Both the position numbers and the translations under genes were made by a program. This document shows positions 44,701 to 52,438 of a DNA stretch of 64,000 bases, in pieces. Below the pieces are notes generated by a model. That model saw only the letters and a list, made by a program, of their open reading frames with translations. It made no database searches and was not told where the DNA came from. Source of the stretch: CAYPHY01 sp964410625 (lineage in GTDB: Bacteria > Chloroflexota > Anaerolineae > Promineifilales > Promineifilaceae); the NCBI GenBank assembly GCA_964410625.1, contig CAYPHY010000013.1, positions 1-64,000 on the forward strand, read 5' to 3'. Numbering within the stretch: position 1 is the first letter of the stretch; the number at the start of each line of letters is the position of its first letter.

Positions 44701-45522
44701 CAACCCTTTAAACCGCTTCGCCTGCCCTTCAATCGCCGGTTCGGTGGCGAGGCGTTCGATGCTGGAGGCGCCGAAGAAACCGGCGATGCCGTTGGTGTGG
44801 TCGAAGATGTATTGTGCGTCTTCCGGTTCGGCAATGGGGCCGCCATGACAGAGGACGAGGATGTCGGGGTTGACTTCCTTGGCGGCGTCGTGCATCGCCT
44901 GGACACGGCGAGCGGACTCTTGTAGGGTCAAGGCCGTTCCCGCGCCAATCGCCCCTTTGGTGGTTAGCCCCATGTGGGGGACGAGAACATCGGCCCCCGC
45001 TTCGGCCATCGCCCGCGCATCGTCTGGGGTGAAGACGTAGGGGCAGGTGAGCATGTCGAGTTTATGGGCTTCGCGGACGAGTTCGACTTCCAGGCCGTAG
45101 CCCATGCCGGTCTCTTCCAGGTTGGCGCGAAAAACACCATCGAAGAGGCCGACGGTGGGGAAGTTTTGAATGCCATCGAAGCCCATCTCCTTTAGCTGGC
45201 GGAGAAAGACGGGCATCAAGCGGAAGGGGTCGGTGCCGCAGACCCCGGCGAGCACCATCGTATCTTTCACGACGGGGAGGACTTCGGCCGCCATCTCGAC
45301 CACAATGGCGTTGGCGTCGCCGTAGGGGAGCATTCCGGCCAGGCTGCCACGCCCAGCCATGCGGTAACGGCCGCTGTTGTAGATGATGATCAGGTCTACG
45401 CCGCCGCGCTCGGAGAACTTGGCGGAGATGCCGGTTCCTGCGCCGGCACCGATGATCGGGCGGCCGTTGGCATAGTTATCGCGCAAACGGCGGAGTGCTT
45501 CTTCTCGCGGAATAAATGGCAT
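44686..45522 (-). CDS. PEP-hydrolase-type TIM-barrel protein (Tm-1 C-terminal-like)
   Basis: 278 residues of the PEP_hydrolase/TIM-barrel signal transduction family (PF09370-type). Family segments are GAGAGTGISAKFSERGGVDLII, GVCGTDPFRLMPVFLRQLKEMG, FPTVGLFDGVFRANLEETGM and VLVPHMGLTTKGAIGAGTAL, each recognisable. In plant and fungal Tm-1 proteins this domain is fused behind the UPF0261 domain; here it is a separate gene immediately downstream of the Tm-1-like gene (45612-46823), consistent with a split pair that functions together. Catalytic activity unproven. Confidence 0.8.
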   Translation of the reverse strand: MPFIPREEALRRLRDNYANGRPIIGAGAGTGISAKFSERGGVDLIIIYNSGRYRMAGRGSLAGMLPYGDANAIVVEMAAEVLPVVKDTMVLAGVCGTDPFRLMPVFLRQLKEMGFDGIQNFPTVGLFDGVFRANLEETGMGYGLEVELVREAHKLDMLTCPYVFTPDDARAMAEAGADVLVPHMGLTTKGAIGAGTALTLQESARRVQAMHDAAKEVNPDILVLCHGGPIAEPEDAQYIFDHTNGIAGFFGASSIERLATEPAIEGQAKRFKGLRLGD

Positions 45523-45535
45523 GAATCGTTATCCT

Positions 45536-45612
45536 TAAAAAGTGCTCACGCAAAGGTGCAAAGGTCGCTAAGTTTTACTGCTTTGTGCTCTTTGCGTCTT
45601 TGCGTGAGCCTT
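45536..45612. repeat. CGCAAAG-family foldback
   Basis: CTCACGCAAAGGTGCAAAGGTCGC paired with TGTGCTCTTTGCGTCTTTGCGTGAG; perfect at its ends, same family as 37901. Confidence 0.78.
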
Positions 45613-46823
45613 TAATGTTCTTCCAAAAATTCAAGCAGTTTGCTGACAACCGCATCGGCAAATTCTGGATCGTTGATGTTGTTGTCCAGCTCGAACACCG
45701 GTATTTCCGGGCGAACGTGGGTTTTGATGGCGTCGAAGAGGGCTTGGTCGGCTTCCGGCCACCAGAACTCACCGCCGGGGGAGTCGAGGATGGAGAGGCC
45801 GCGCAGGGGCAGGAAGAAGGCGACGGGCGCGGCCGAACGATTCGCTTTTTCGGCCAGGATACGGCCGAGTTCGGCGTTTTCTTCCGGCGTGGTGCGCATC
45901 AGCGTGACGTTGGGGTTCCACTGGTAGAAACGCCGGTCGTTGTACTGGCTGGGAACGGTGTTGCGTGCCCAGAAGTTTGCCATGTCGAGGCAGCCAGGGG
46001 CGATGACTTGCGGCCGACTCTGGTTGGCGGCCGCTTCCATACGCGTTGGCCCGGCGGACAGGACGCCGCCGACGAGTTCGTCAGCCCACTCGGTGGGGGT
46101 GACATCGAGGACGCCCTGGAAGTAGCCATCGGTAATCAGGTCTTCCATGGTGCGGCCGCCGGTCCCGGTGGCGTGAAAGACCATCACCTCATAGCCACGT
46201 TCCTCAAAGAGTTGGCGACAACGGTCAACCAGGGTGGTGGTGTTGCCAAACATCGAGGCGGCGATCAATGGCCTGGCCTTAATCATTGGCTGTTCCGTTT
46301 CCACCATGCCGACGATGGCCCCGGCCGCATTGGAGTAAATTTGGGCGCTAATGCGGTTGACCCCGGCCACGTCCACCACCGAAGGGAACATGAGGATGTC
46401 TTTGGTGGCGACATAGGCGGCCGTGTCACCGGAGGCGAGGGTGCTGACCATCACCTTTGGCACGCCGAGGGGCAGCGCACGCATGGCGGCCGTGCCGATG
46501 GCCGTCCCGGCTGAGCCACCCATTGCCAATACGGCGTCAATCTCTCCTCTGGCGTAAAGGTCGCGGACGAGGGGAGCGATGCCGTTACTCATCACTTCGA
46601 TGGCGTTGCCGCGGTCGGCCGCCTGGCGTAAGGCGTCGAGGGTGGTTCCGGCCGCTTCGGCGACGGCCGCTGCCTCAATATCGGGCATGAAGGCCGGTTC
46701 GCCAACCACGCCGGTGTTGATCACCAACGGCCGGTGACCGCGCCGCTCGATTTCCGCCTTGACAAAGGCGAAATCTGCTCCTTTGGTGTCGAGTGCGCCG
46801 ATGAGGGCAATGGTTTTAGTCAT
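45612..46823 (-). CDS. Tm-1-like ATP-binding (UPF0261) protein, copy 2
   Basis: 403 residues. N terminus TIALIGALDTKGADFAFVK, glycine-rich MGGSAGTAIGTAAM, SMFGNTTTLVDRCRQLF and C-terminal FFLPLRGLSILDSPGGEFWW match the family. Paralogue of 35512-36756 but not close to it. Directly followed by the PEP-hydrolase-type TIM barrel, which is the other half of the eukaryotic Tm-1 protein, so this copy is the likely true partner. No clear ribosome binding site is seen before the ATG. Confidence 0.82.
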   Translation of the reverse strand: MTKTIALIGALDTKGADFAFVKAEIERRGHRPLVINTGVVGEPAFMPDIEAAAVAEAAGTTLDALRQAADRGNAIEVMSNGIAPLVRDLYARGEIDAVLAMGGSAGTAIGTAAMRALPLGVPKVMVSTLASGDTAAYVATKDILMFPSVVDVAGVNRISAQIYSNAAGAIVGMVETEQPMIKARPLIAASMFGNTTTLVDRCRQLFEERGYEVMVFHATGTGGRTMEDLITDGYFQGVLDVTPTEWADELVGGVLSAGPTRMEAAANQSRPQVIAPGCLDMANFWARNTVPSQYNDRRFYQWNPNVTLMRTTPEENAELGRILAEKANRSAAPVAFFLPLRGLSILDSPGGEFWWPEADQALFDAIKTHVRPEIPVFELDNNINDPEFADAVVSKLLEFLEEH

Positions 46824-46836
46824 GGTGTCTATAAAA

Positions 46837-46917
46837 TCGTTACGCGGATGACGCGGATAATACGCTGATTGCGCTGATTTTTACTGATTACTGCCTACTG
46901 CCCACTGCTTACTTCTC
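46837..46917. repeat. ACGCGGAT and ACTGCCTACTG units
   Basis: GTTACGCGGATGACGCGGATAATACGCTG units followed by ACTGATTACTGCCTACTGCCCACTGC; the same pair of families as at 35427. Confidence 0.6.
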
Positions 46918-47763
46918 TCACAGAAGTCCTCGCAAGAAGGCCAAACCCTCGGCCGCCAGCGCATCTTGGCTGCTGGCGAACGGCCGCCAGACGGCGGCAG
47001 CGCGGGCGATGGATTTGACTTTGGCGGTGAATGATTCGATGACCACCGGGCCGCTGTAGCCGATTTCCTGCAATCCCTGGGCGACATCGTTCCAGGGGAC
47101 ATGGCCGGAGCCGGGCGCGCCGCGGTCGTTTTCACAGGCGTGGAAGTGGCCGAGGCGGTTCCCTACGCTGCGAATGGCCTCGCAAAGCGATTTTTCTTCG
47201 ATGTTCATGTGGAAGGTGTCGAGCAGGATGCGGCAGGAAGGATGGTCTACGCGGTCTATGACTTCAATCGCTTGCCCGGCGAGGTTGAGAAAGCTGGTCT
47301 CAAAGCGGTTGAGTGGTTCGATGCAGAGAACGACGTTGTAATCGGCCGCATACGCCGCCAGTTGGCGTAGATTGGCGACGAGCAGGTCAACATCACGAGC
47401 GCGTTCGTCGGCCGTTGCTTGCCAGGTGCGGCCGACGGCGGAGTAGATCGGCCCGCCGAGGATGGTTGCGCCGACGGCGTGGGCGGCCTGGATGCAATCG
47501 CGAATGTAGGCCATGCCGTTGTTGCGGATGGCTTCGTCGGGATGGATCAGGTCGCGGTCGGGGGCCATCGCGGCGACGGTGCTGACGCCGAGGCCGTGAT
47601 CGTTGATTAACGCGGCGGCCGTTGCCGGATCGAAGTCGCCAGGGGTTTCCAGCGGCAGCTCGATCCAATCAAAACCGAGCGCGGCCACATGGGGAACCAA
47701 TGTGGTTAGCTCCTCATTGGTTAATGGGGATGTCCAGACCCAGGTGTTGATGCCGATCTTCAT
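46918..47763 (-). CDS. sugar phosphate isomerase/epimerase-like, third
   Basis: 281 residues, TIM barrel of the D-psicose/D-tagatose 3-epimerase group. Metal-ligand pattern: VLCIEPLNRFETSFL (Glu), RILLDTFHMNIEEKSL (Asp, His) and VVIESFTAKVKSIA (Glu). Closer in pattern to 36972-37859 (EPLNRFET, DxFHMNIEE) than to 42589-43593. GGAGCC precedes the ATG. First enzyme gene after the transporter genes. Confidence 0.8.
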   Translation of the reverse strand: MKIGINTWVWTSPLTNEELTTLVPHVAALGFDWIELPLETPGDFDPATAAALINDHGLGVSTVAAMAPDRDLIHPDEAIRNNGMAYIRDCIQAAHAVGATILGGPIYSAVGRTWQATADERARDVDLLVANLRQLAAYAADYNVVLCIEPLNRFETSFLNLAGQAIEVIDRVDHPSCRILLDTFHMNIEEKSLCEAIRSVGNRLGHFHACENDRGAPGSGHVPWNDVAQGLQEIGYSGPVVIESFTAKVKSIARAAAVWRPFASSQDALAAEGLAFLRGLL

Positions 47764-47770
47764 TCAGGCT

Positions 47771-47945
47771 CCAAAGCGTTACGCAGATGACGCGGATAAG
47801 ACGCTGATTACGTGGATTTTTTACTTTGTTGCGGGACTACAACGGATGAAGAAAACAACGGATAATGAACCGGCCATCCGCTTCTTTCCCCATCCGCTGT
47901 AGTCTCCCAGTCTCCCAATCTCCAATCTCTAATCCCTAATCTCCA
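47771..47945. repeat. mixed spacer repeats between ATPase and isomerase
   Basis: ACGCAGATGACGCGGATAAGACGCTG units, a CAACGGATGAAG...CTTTCCCCATCCG foldback and TCTCCCAGTCTCCCAATCTCC units fill the 160-base spacer. Confidence 0.6.
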
Positions 47946-48996
47946 ACCTGTCTCCCTCCGGCGTGAAGTAGTGCAACCGCTGGCGATCAATGTTGAAGCG
48001 GACGGTGTCGCCGAGTCGCCAGCGGCTGATGCCGGATTCGCTGCTGAGCAAGGTTTGCGACCCGCTTTTGATGTGCAGGATTGTCTCTACGCCGAGGGGT
48101 TCGAGCAGGGCGATTTCGCCGTTAAATTCCCCTTCGGGATGCGGCCGCACATCTTCAGGCCGCACCCCTAGCTGGCAAATGGAGGGTAGATTGGCTCCCG
48201 CATCCAGAGGTAGCTGGATTGCGCTATCAGGGACGTAGAGACGGCCGTTTTCGCGGTTGGCTGGCAGCAAATTGATGCGTGGCGTGCCGACCAGTTGGGC
48301 GACAAAGGTATTGGCCGGACGGTCATAGATGTCATAGGGCGTGCCGAGCTGGACAATGCGCCCTTCGTTCAATACGGCAATGCGGTCGCCCATCGTCAAC
48401 GCCTCAACCTGATCATGGGTGACAAAGAGGGTGGTGCTGCCCTGTGTCTTTTGGATATGCTCTAGCTCGATCCGCAACGCCTCGCGCAGTTTGGCATCCA
48501 GATTCGACAGCGGCTCGTCCATCAGGAAGAGTTGGGGTTCGCGGATGATGGCGCGGCCGATGGAGACGCGCTGCATTTCCCCACCGGAGAGCTGCGCCGT
48601 TTTGCGGGTGAGCAGGTGGCTGATGCGTAGGATGTCGGCCGTGCTGTTGACGCGCTCCTTAATCTCCCCTTCTGGTATGCGGCGCATGGGGGAGCGCAGC
48701 GGAAAGGCGAGGTTGTCATAGACGGTCATCGTTGGATAGAGCGAGTATTGTTGAAAGACAAAGGCGACATCGCGCTCGGCAGGGACATAGCTGTCAATCG
48801 GTTCGCCGTCGAAGCGGACGCTGCCGCTGTCCTGTTTGGTCAGTCCGGCGATGATGCGCAAGGTGGTCGTTTTGCCCGCGCCCGTCGGCCCCAAGAGGAT
48901 GAAAAACTCGCCGTCCTCAATGGTGAAGGAGACATCCTCCAACGCCACCGTTGGCCCAAATTGTTTGCTGATGTGTTGTAGTTCTACGTTTGCCAT
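47929..48996 (-). CDS. carbohydrate ABC transporter ATPase, first type
   Basis: 355 residues, MalK/UgpC-like: Walker A GPTGAGKTTTLR, signature LSGGEMQRVSIGRAI, Walker B LFLMDEPLSNLDA and H-loop FVTHDQVEAL, then a C-terminal TOBE-type regulatory domain of about 110 residues. It powers the uptake system 47.9-53.9 kb. This one and 49076-50173 are two different ATPases of one operon. Between the genes there is a family A foldback only. Confidence 0.9.
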   Translation of the reverse strand: MANVELQHISKQFGPTVALEDVSFTIEDGEFFILLGPTGAGKTTTLRIIAGLTKQDSGSVRFDGEPIDSYVPAERDVAFVFQQYSLYPTMTVYDNLAFPLRSPMRRIPEGEIKERVNSTADILRISHLLTRKTAQLSGGEMQRVSIGRAIIREPQLFLMDEPLSNLDAKLREALRIELEHIQKTQGSTTLFVTHDQVEALTMGDRIAVLNEGRIVQLGTPYDIYDRPANTFVAQLVGTPRINLLPANRENGRLYVPDSAIQLPLDAGANLPSICQLGVRPEDVRPHPEGEFNGEIALLEPLGVETILHIKSGSQTLLSSESGISRWRLGDTVRFNIDRQRLHYFTPEGDRLEIRD

Positions 48997-49000
48997 TTCT

Positions 49001-49085
49001 AATTTGGAGACTAAGAGACTGCGAGATTAGGAGAGTGTCACTTAAAGTCTCCTAGTCTCGCAGTCTCTTAGTCTCTTAATCTCTC
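49001..49085. repeat. GAGAC-family foldback
   Basis: TTGGAGACTAAGAGACTGCGAG and TAGTCTCGCAGTCTCTTAGTC arms with a short loop; lies between the two ATPase genes. Confidence 0.8.
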
Positions 49086-50173
49086 CTTACCAACGCCATC
49101 TCCGTATGGGGATCAAAGAAGCGCACCATCTCCGGGTCGAGGTCGAAGCGGGTCATCAGGCCGATGGGGCAGTAGGTGTCGCGGCCGGCGCGGATGTGGA
49201 TGACGGACTCGGTGGGCAGGTCGCGGTCCAGGGAGAGGTGTACCATTGTGTATGCGCCGTGCAGGTCGTCTTCATAAACTTCGGCCGCCAATGCACCATC
49301 CGTTTTAATTTCGGCCGCTTCGGGGCGAAAACCGACCAGGATTTGATCGGTTTGCAGGTCGTGGTCGAGCGTCCTGCGCCATGAAGCAGGGACGGTATAG
49401 CGATTGTCGCCGGGTAATTCAACCCCGCCATCGGCATAGCGGCCGGGGATGAGGTTCATGCCAGGGCTGCCGATGAAGCGGGCGACGAAGAGGTTGCTAG
49501 GGTTGTAGTAGACCTCGGCCGGTGTGCCAACTTGCTGGATTTCGGCATTGGACATGACGACGATGCGGTCGCCCATCGCCATCGCCTCCACCTGATCGTG
49601 GGTGACGTAGACGGTGGTGGCGTGTTGGTCAATGTGCAGCCGTTTGATCTCCGCCCGCATCACCTCGCGGAACTCGGCGTCGAGCGCACCCAGCGGCTCA
49701 TCCATCAGGAAGGCGGCCGGACGGCGGACGAGGGCGCGAGCGAGGGCGACGCGCTGCTTGTCGCCACCGCTGAGACGGCCGGGGCGGGCGTTTTGCAAGT
49801 GGCCGATGCGCAGTAGCTCGACCACTTCACTGACTCGTTGCTCGATTTCAGCTTTCGGCCGTCCCTCCGCTTGCAGGGGAAAGGCGACGTTTTGGCGCAC
49901 CGTCATGTGGGGGTAGAGCGCGAAAAACTGAAAGACAAAGGCGATGTCACGCTCGCTGGGATGGAGCCAGGTGACTTGACGGCCGTTGAGGAAAATATCG
50001 CCGGTGGAGACCGTTTCCAGGCCGGAGATCATCCGCAGCGTGGTCGTCTTGCCGCAGCCCGACGGCCCCAGGAGGACAACAAATTCGCCATCCTGGATGG
50101 TCAAATCAACCGGCTTGACCGCCTGGAACTCCCCAAAACGTTTTTCAACTTGACGTAGTTCTATCGTTGCCAT
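49076..50173 (-). CDS. carbohydrate ABC transporter ATPase, second type
   Basis: 365 residues, MalK/UgpC-like: Walker A GPSGCGKTTTLRM, signature LSGGDKQRVALARAL, Walker B FLMDEPLGALDAEFRE, H-loop VTHDQVEAMAM, with TOBE C-terminal domain. Both ATPases keep all motifs, so they probably form a heterodimer, an arrangement known from the rhizobial GlpSTPQV glycerol transporter. The first-type ATPase is downstream and the permease genes upstream. Confidence 0.9.
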   Translation of the reverse strand: MATIELRQVEKRFGEFQAVKPVDLTIQDGEFVVLLGPSGCGKTTTLRMISGLETVSTGDIFLNGRQVTWLHPSERDIAFVFQFFALYPHMTVRQNVAFPLQAEGRPKAEIEQRVSEVVELLRIGHLQNARPGRLSGGDKQRVALARALVRRPAAFLMDEPLGALDAEFREVMRAEIKRLHIDQHATTVYVTHDQVEAMAMGDRIVVMSNAEIQQVGTPAEVYYNPSNLFVARFIGSPGMNLIPGRYADGGVELPGDNRYTVPASWRRTLDHDLQTDQILVGFRPEAAEIKTDGALAAEVYEDDLHGAYTMVHLSLDRDLPTESVIHIRAGRDTYCPIGLMTRFDLDPEMVRFFDPHTEMALVRRD

Positions 50174-50183
50174 TGTATAAGAT

Positions 50184-50272
50184 GAGACTAGGAGACTGGG
50201 AGATTAGGAGAGTAAACATACATACTTAATCTCCAAGTCTCCCAATCTCCTAGTCTCCTAATCTCCAATCAC
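50184..50272. repeat. GAGAC-family foldback
   Basis: GAGACTAGGAGACTGGGAGATTAG and TAATCTCCAAGTCTCCCAATC arms around an AT-rich loop; between permease and ATPase genes. Confidence 0.8.
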
Positions 50273-51267
50273 TGTCTGATCGCTCCAAACGTCACCCCAC
50301 GCAGCAGGTAGTTGCGGAGGAGGAAGGTGATGATCACCACGGGAATGAGGAAGCCGAGGCTTCCGGCGGCGATGGCTGACCATTCGATACCACCTCGGCC
50401 GAGCATCGTCGCAATGCTGGGCGGCGCGGTGCGGGCATTGTCGCTGGTGAGCATCAGCGCAAAGGCGTATTCGTTCCAGGCGAAGATGAGGCAAAAGACG
50501 GTGGTGGCCGCAATGCCGGTCACGGCCTGGGGCAGCACGATCTTAAAGAATGCCTGTAGGCGTGAATAACCGTCAACGAGTGCCGCTTCTTCATATTCGC
50601 GCGGGATTTCGTCAATAAAGCCTTTCAGCAACCAGACCGAAAGCGAAAGGTTGAATACGGTATAGAGTAAGATCAGGCCAATGTGGGTGTCGTGTAGCCC
50701 CAGTTGGCGGAACATGAGGAAAAGGGGAATGGTGACGACAACGGCCGGTAACATGCGGGTGCTGAGAATGAAAAAGAGCAGGTCCCCTTTGCCAGGGATG
50801 TCATAGCGGCTGAAGGCATAGGCGGCAAAGAGGCCAAAGCCGACGGAGAGAATGGTTGAAGTCCCGGCGATGATCAGCGAGTTGCGTAGGCGATTGACAT
50901 AGTCGCTGGGGCCGGTGATCTCTTGTCCACTCTCCAGCGCAACGCGGTCAAACAGGCTCAGCTCTTCTTCATTGGCCTGTGCCTGAGCGAGGCGGCTTTG
51001 CGACATGAGGGCGCGATCGGTGAAGAGATAAACAAAGCCCTCTAATGTCGGCTCGAAAATCACTTTTGGCGGGACGGCCACCACATCGGAGCGAGTCTTG
51101 AAGGCGGTCATGATCATCACAAAGATGGGGATGAGCAAGACGAGGGATACGACCACGACCAGCAGGGCGCGTATGTTACGCATCAGCTTGGCGCGTGGGT
51201 TCACCTGATCGGCGCGGATAGACTCCAGGACAGGTTCGCGTGGGCCGGTTTCGATAAAAGTAGCCAT
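50269..51267 (-). CDS. carbohydrate ABC transporter permease (MalG type)
   Basis: 332 residues from the ATG at 51267; the longer frame to 51324 is repeat sequence. Six hydrophobic segments. The family EAA loop (EAA---G---------I-LP) is read as EYEEAALVDGYSRLQAFFKIVLP near the C terminus, with the MalG-type end NYLLRGVTFGAIRQ. A large extracytoplasmic loop with a charged stretch (residues about 85-125) stands between the first two segments. It is the second of the two permeases. Confidence 0.88.
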   Translation of the reverse strand: MATFIETGPREPVLESIRADQVNPRAKLMRNIRALLVVVVSLVLLIPIFVMIMTAFKTRSDVVAVPPKVIFEPTLEGFVYLFTDRALMSQSRLAQAQANEEELSLFDRVALESGQEITGPSDYVNRLRNSLIIAGTSTILSVGFGLFAAYAFSRYDIPGKGDLLFFILSTRMLPAVVVTIPLFLMFRQLGLHDTHIGLILLYTVFNLSLSVWLLKGFIDEIPREYEEAALVDGYSRLQAFFKIVLPQAVTGIAATTVFCLIFAWNEYAFALMLTSDNARTAPPSIATMLGRGGIEWSAIAAGSLGFLIPVVIITFLLRNYLLRGVTFGAIRQ

Positions 51268-51271
51268 AATA

Positions 51272-51352
51272 TAAAGGATGAAGGATGAGGGATGAAGGAT
51301 GAAAATGTGTATTTCATCCCTCATCCTTCATCCTTCATAATTCATCCTTCTC
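51272..51352. repeat. GGATGAA-family foldback
   Basis: AAGGATGAAGGATGAGGGATGAAGG paired with TTTCATCCCTCATCCTTCATCC; between the two permease genes. Confidence 0.8.
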
Positions 51353-52310
51353 CCCTCATGCGGTTGAGATAACGGATGTATAGATTGCTGATGGCGATGA
51401 TGATGATCAGGATGATGTAGGCCAGTGCGCTGGCGGGGCCGGTGCGCCATTGGCCGGAAAATGCCTGGCGGTAAAGATTGACAGCGATGACCTGCGTTTG
51501 CACGCCGGGGCCGCCACCGGTCAGACCCATGATCAGGTCGAAAGATTTGAAGGCTTCAATGGTGCGAAAGAGGATGGCGATCAGCAGCAACGGCGCGACC
51601 TGGGGTAGGGTGATGCGCCAGAATTGGAACCAGCTACTGGCGCGGTCAATGGCGGCCGCCTCATACAAATAATCTGGAATGGCCTTCAGCCCAGACAGCA
51701 CCAACAACATCACAAAAGGCGTCCACATCCAGACATCGACAATGATTACCGCCCAAAGCGCCAACCCTGGGACAGGGACACGCCCCCAACTGCTGGCTAA
51801 CCAGTCTGGCGCAGTGATTGGATTGGGCATCCCAATCAGGTAGTTGACATAACCAAAAGTTGGGTTGTACATCAACTTCCAAAAGAGGCCGACGACCACA
51901 GGGGAAAGCATCATTGGGACGAGGATGAGCGTTGTCACCAGGCCGCTGCCACGAAACTTCTCCCGCACAAGCAAGGCCAGCCCGAAACCGAGGATGGTTT
52001 GCAAGCCAACAGAGAAGAGGGCGTACTTGCCTGTGGTGGAAAAGTAGCCCCACAGTTGCTCATTGTTGAGGATGTCAGCGAAGTTTTTGAAGGCGACCCA
52101 TACCGGAACATCACGGGCAATGGCCGAATAGTCGGTGAAGCTGAGATAAAGACTATAAAAAAGCGGAAAGATATTGAATGCAATCAGCAGAATCAGCGTC
52201 GGCCAGATGAACAGGTTGACAATGGCGCGGTCGCTCAACGTTCGCTGTCGCGGCCGTTGTGCCGGTCGGGATTCAGCTATGGGGTAGGAGGCTTTGACTT
52301 CGGTTGACAT
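51342..52310 (-). CDS. carbohydrate ABC transporter permease (MalF/UgpA type)
   Basis: 322 residues, six hydrophobic segments, starting after a basic N terminus (ATG at 52310). The EAA loop is read as YLYEAAAIDRASSWFQFWRITLPQ, and the family ending LYIRYLNRMRGEG is present. First permease of the operon. Downstream neighbour is the MalG-type permease. Confidence 0.88.
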   Translation of the reverse strand: MSTEVKASYPIAESRPAQRPRQRTLSDRAIVNLFIWPTLILLIAFNIFPLFYSLYLSFTDYSAIARDVPVWVAFKNFADILNNEQLWGYFSTTGKYALFSVGLQTILGFGLALLVREKFRGSGLVTTLILVPMMLSPVVVGLFWKLMYNPTFGYVNYLIGMPNPITAPDWLASSWGRVPVPGLALWAVIIVDVWMWTPFVMLLVLSGLKAIPDYLYEAAAIDRASSWFQFWRITLPQVAPLLLIAILFRTIEAFKSFDLIMGLTGGGPGVQTQVIAVNLYRQAFSGQWRTGPASALAYIILIIIIAISNLYIRYLNRMRGEG

Positions 52311-52316
52311 AACATT

Positions 52317-52436
52317 AGGGAGAGACTGGGAGACTGAGAGACTGGGAGACTGAGAGACTGGGAGACTGAGAGATTATAATCACTTAGTCTCTCAGTCTCG
52401 TAGTCTCCTGGTCTCCTAGTCTCCCAATCTCATTCT
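52317..52436. repeat. GAGAC-family foldback, best copy
   Basis: GAGACTGAGAGACTGGGAGACTGAG with strict 8-base period over 50 bases, followed after a short AT loop by TCTCTCAGTCTCGTAGTCTCC units. The clearest example of the family; lies between permease and binding protein. Confidence 0.85.
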
Positions 52437-52438
52437 GA

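Noticed and set aside
45585..46514. 309-residue plus-strand open frame
   Set aside because: Shadow of the Tm-1-like gene (45612-46823) on the other strand; composition is V/G/H-rich with no motif, as expected from the mirrored codons.
52317..52436. Possible CRISPR array at the GAGACTGG run
   Set aside because: Units are 8 bases long and contiguous with no spacers, and the second half is the reverse complement of the first, so it is a foldback repeat.
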